A stretch of 6,061 bases of DNA, from contig JAITDK010000278.1 in NCBI GenBank assembly GCA_031282605.1, positions 1-6,061 of the forward strand, read 5' to 3'. Within the stretch, counting starts at the first letter, position 1. Each line of letters opens with the position of its first letter. Below the pieces are notes generated by a model. It ran no database searches. It saw nothing but the letters and a program-made list of their open reading frames with translations, and was not told the origin of the DNA. The position numbers and the translations under genes are program-made. This document shows, in pieces, positions 4,482 to 6,061 of this stretch. The stretch is from Oscillospiraceae bacterium (lineage in GTDB: Bacteria; Bacillota; Clostridia; Christensenellales; Aristaeellaceae).

Positions 4482-5927
4482 ATGACTAACAAGCGACGAC
4501 CCAAGACACTCGCAATGCCCATCCGCGCATCGCCCTACGCGCACCAGCGCGCCGCGTTCGATATGGCGCTCAATCTATTCGGCGTCAGCGGCGACATGCG
4601 CTCCTCCGGCATGGCATTGCTCGCGGATATGGGCACGGGGAAAAGCCTGACCGCCATTGCCATCACGGGCGCGCTGTACCAGGCAGGCCGAATCCACCGC
4701 ACCTTGATCGTCGCGCCGCTGTCCATACTCGGCGTATGGCAGGAGGAGTTTGACAAGTTCGCTGGTTTCCCGTTCGTGCTGAACGTGCTGTCTGGAACGG
4801 CGGCAAAGAAAACGGAAACGCTTCGAGCTATGACCGGTTCCACGCTGCAAGCGGCAGTCGTGAACTACGAATCCGCATGGCGGCTGGAACGGGAGATCAT
4901 TGCGTGGAAGCCGGATCTCATCATCGCGGATGAAGGACACAAGATAAAAACGCACAACACTCGCGCGTCCAAGGCGATGCACCGGATCGGCGGGAAAGCG
5001 GCGTATCGGCTGCTTCTGACGGGCACGCCGATCACGAACAAAGCGCTCGGCCTGTTCTCTCAGTATAAGTTCCTCAACCCGGCGATCTTCGGCGGCAATT
5101 TCTACGCGTTCCGGAACCGTTATTTCGACATGATGGGCTATGGCCTGTACACGCCCGTCCTTAAGAAACACATGGAACCGGAATTGCAGGAACGGATGCA
5201 TTCGGTTGCATTCGTCGCCCGGAAAGCCGATTGCCTCGATCTTCCCGAAACGACCGATACTATCCGGTATGTCGATCTGGAACCCAAAGCGGCACGCGTC
5301 TATCGTGATCTTGTTCGCGAAAGCATCGCGTCACTCGACAAAGGCGAAGTCACCGTCACAAACGTGCTGACCCGACTTTTACGTCTTTCCCAACTGACGG
5401 GCGGATTTTTAACCGACGACGCAGACGGCATGCCCCAGCAGGTTAGTTCCACAAAGCTCGACGCGCTGGAAGATATACTGGATTCCACGTTGGAAGAAGG
5501 CCGGAAACTGGTCGTCGTTGCACGATTCGTCCCTGAGATCAATGCTATATGCAAACTACTGGATAAACATAGTGCCGCCTACTCCCTGATCAAGGGCGGC
5601 GTCGCCGACCGAAGCGGGCAGGTATCCCGTTTCCAGAATGATCCCAATTGTATGGTATTCGTCGGCCAGATCGCCACCGCCGGGATGGGGATCACGCTCA
5701 CCGCCGCGAGCCTTATGGTTTTCTTTAGTCTCGATTATTCCATGTCCAACTTCCAGCAGGCGCGGGCGCGAATCCACCGCGTCGGACAGCGCGAGAGCTG
5801 TCAGTACATCTACCTCGCCGTGCGCGGAACCGTCGATGAAAGAGTCTTGCAAGCCCTGCGTGATAAGACCGATCTCGCCAAAGCCCTAATCGACGACTAC
5901 CGCAAGGGCGCGAACCCATTTCAATAA
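4482..5927 (+). CDS. SNF2-type superfamily 2 DNA helicase/ATPase (mobile-element type)
   Basis: This complete 481-residue protein is a minimal two-RecA-domain SNF2 ATPase that would couple ATP hydrolysis to translocation on double-stranded DNA. Visible motifs: Q-like SPYAHQRAAF (17-26); motif I/Walker A ADMGTGKS (48-55); Ia TLIVAPLSIL (74-83); motif II/Walker B IIADEGH (147-153, DEGH instead of DEAH); motif III LLLTGTPITN (177-186); IV-like KLVVVARF (342-349); V ATAGMGITLTAAS (398-410); VI QARARIHRVGQ (426-436), with both arginine-finger positions kept. It ends with the YIYLAVRGTVDERV segment common to SNF2 proteins. There is no accessory nuclease, bromo- or zinc domain, and the length is far below chromatin or RapA-type members but typical of phage-encoded SNF2 helicases of Bacillota. 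It is preceded by paired operators and followed after 17 bp by a coiled-coil ORF, suggesting an operon. A role in element replication or recombination is likely; an anti-defence or defence role is possible but unsupported. Confidence 0.93.
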   Translation: MTNKRRPKTLAMPIRASPYAHQRAAFDMALNLFGVSGDMRSSGMALLADMGTGKSLTAIAITGALYQAGRIHRTLIVAPLSILGVWQEEFDKFAGFPFVLNVLSGTAAKKTETLRAMTGSTLQAAVVNYESAWRLEREIIAWKPDLIIADEGHKIKTHNTRASKAMHRIGGKAAYRLLLTGTPITNKALGLFSQYKFLNPAIFGGNFYAFRNRYFDMMGYGLYTPVLKKHMEPELQERMHSVAFVARKADCLDLPETTDTIRYVDLEPKAARVYRDLVRESIASLDKGEVTVTNVLTRLLRLSQLTGGFLTDDADGMPQQVSSTKLDALEDILDSTLEEGRKLVVVARFVPEINAICKLLDKHSAAYSLIKGGVADRSGQVSRFQNDPNCMVFVGQIATAGMGITLTAASLMVFFSLDYSMSNFQQARARIHRVGQRESCQYIYLAVRGTVDERVLQALRDKTDLAKALIDDYRKGANPFQ

Positions 5928-5930
5928 CGA

Positions 5931-5938
5931 GAAGGAGG
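5931..5938 (+). promoter_or_regulatory. Ribosome binding site of the last ORF
   Basis: GAAGGAGG stands 6 bases before the ATG at 5945, in the 17-base gap after the helicase stop. The same strong octamer precedes the helicase, supporting a co-translated operon. Confidence 0.8.
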
Positions 5939-5944
5939 TTTCCC

Positions 5945-6061
5945 ATGGAAAGCGACAACGCCATCATCCGCCTCGCCGACGACCTCAAGCAGCTTCGCGA
6001 AGACCGCGATACCCTGAACGCCCGCACAAAGGAACTGGCTCAGCAGATACAGGCGGTCGAA
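5945..6061 (+). CDS. Coiled-coil protein start, cut by the window edge
   Basis: 39 codons are visible (MESDNAIIRLADDLKQLRED, then RDTLNARTKELAQQIQAVE) with no stop before the window ends. The spacing of Leu/Ile residues and the charged residues between them indicate an amphipathic helix or coiled coil. I do not recognise the family with certainty. Short proteins with such an N-terminal coiled coil occur directly after SNF2 helicases in Clostridia prophages, which fits the context but is recalled rather than demonstrated. The close spacing and strong ribosome binding site make co-expression with the helicase likely. Confidence 0.75.
   Translation, partial: MESDNAIIRLADDLKQLREDRDTLNARTKELAQQIQAVE

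Larger units (their letters stand above)
3600..6061 (+). mobile_element. Probable integrated mobile element (prophage-like), left part
   Basis: A small HTH-like protein, paired palindromic operators, a compact SNF2 helicase and a short coiled-coil ORF with strong ribosome binding sites follow each other on one strand. This content is typical of Clostridia prophage or integrative-element replication modules. The decayed metabolic genes immediately upstream are consistent with an insertion-prone site. No integrase, terminase, relaxase or att repeat is visible, so the class and both boundaries are inferred; the start given is approximate and the right end is beyond the window. Confidence 0.45.

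Noticed and set aside
4575..5201. 208-residue reverse-strand open frame inside the helicase
   Set aside because: It is fully antisense to conserved helicase motifs, rich in Arg/His as expected of a shadow of GC-rich coding sequence, and has no independent signal.

Overview
The window looks like a chromosomal segment of a moderately GC-rich Clostridia-type Bacillota, probably a gut or rumen anaerobe. This is inferred from the GH3 tail with its C-terminal extension, the roughly 400-residue AraC regulator, the split (N-subunit) transketolase remnant and the strong AAGGAGG ribosome binding sites. All recognisable genes read on the + strand.

Region 1 (1-1969) is intact carbohydrate-use DNA. It holds the 3' end of a glycoside hydrolase family 3 enzyme (beta-glucosidase/xylosidase type) and then a full-length AraC-type regulator. 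A perfect 11-bp hairpin straddles the GH3 stop codon between them.

Region 2 (about 1970-3470) has no intact gene but is not empty. Read across frames, it contains a decayed sugar-metabolism operon: a transketolase N-terminal-subunit pseudogene (about 2205-3056), an FGGY/glycerol-kinase-like pseudogene whose ATG overlaps the transketolase-frame stop as ATGA (3053-3351), and a short fragment resembling an L-fucose-isomerase-like protein (about 3347-3469) joined directly to the broken kinase. Frameshifts, nonsense codons and replaced cofactor-binding residues show long-standing decay. A lone TATAAT just upstream may be the old promoter.

Region 3 (about 3470-6061) appears to be the beginning of a mobile element, probably prophage-like. 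An AT-rich stretch with a possible promoter leads into an intrinsic terminator. The 5' arm of that terminator can alternatively pair with a second 3' arm that ends just before the next ribosome binding site. Then come a 168-residue helix-turn-helix-like protein, a strong GC hairpin, two copies of an odd-length palindrome (TATGAACG-C-CGTTCATA) centred exactly 100 bp apart, a compact 481-residue SNF2-type helicase with all core motifs, and the start of a coiled-coil protein cut by the window edge. A plausible reading is that the small HTH protein controls the helicase operon through the twin palindromes. No integrase, att site, CRISPR array, tRNA or rRNA is visible, so the element's type and ends are undetermined.

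The points most worth a second look are the RNA structure with two alternative 3' arms, the twin operators in front of the helicase, and the decayed operon with its kinase/isomerase junction.
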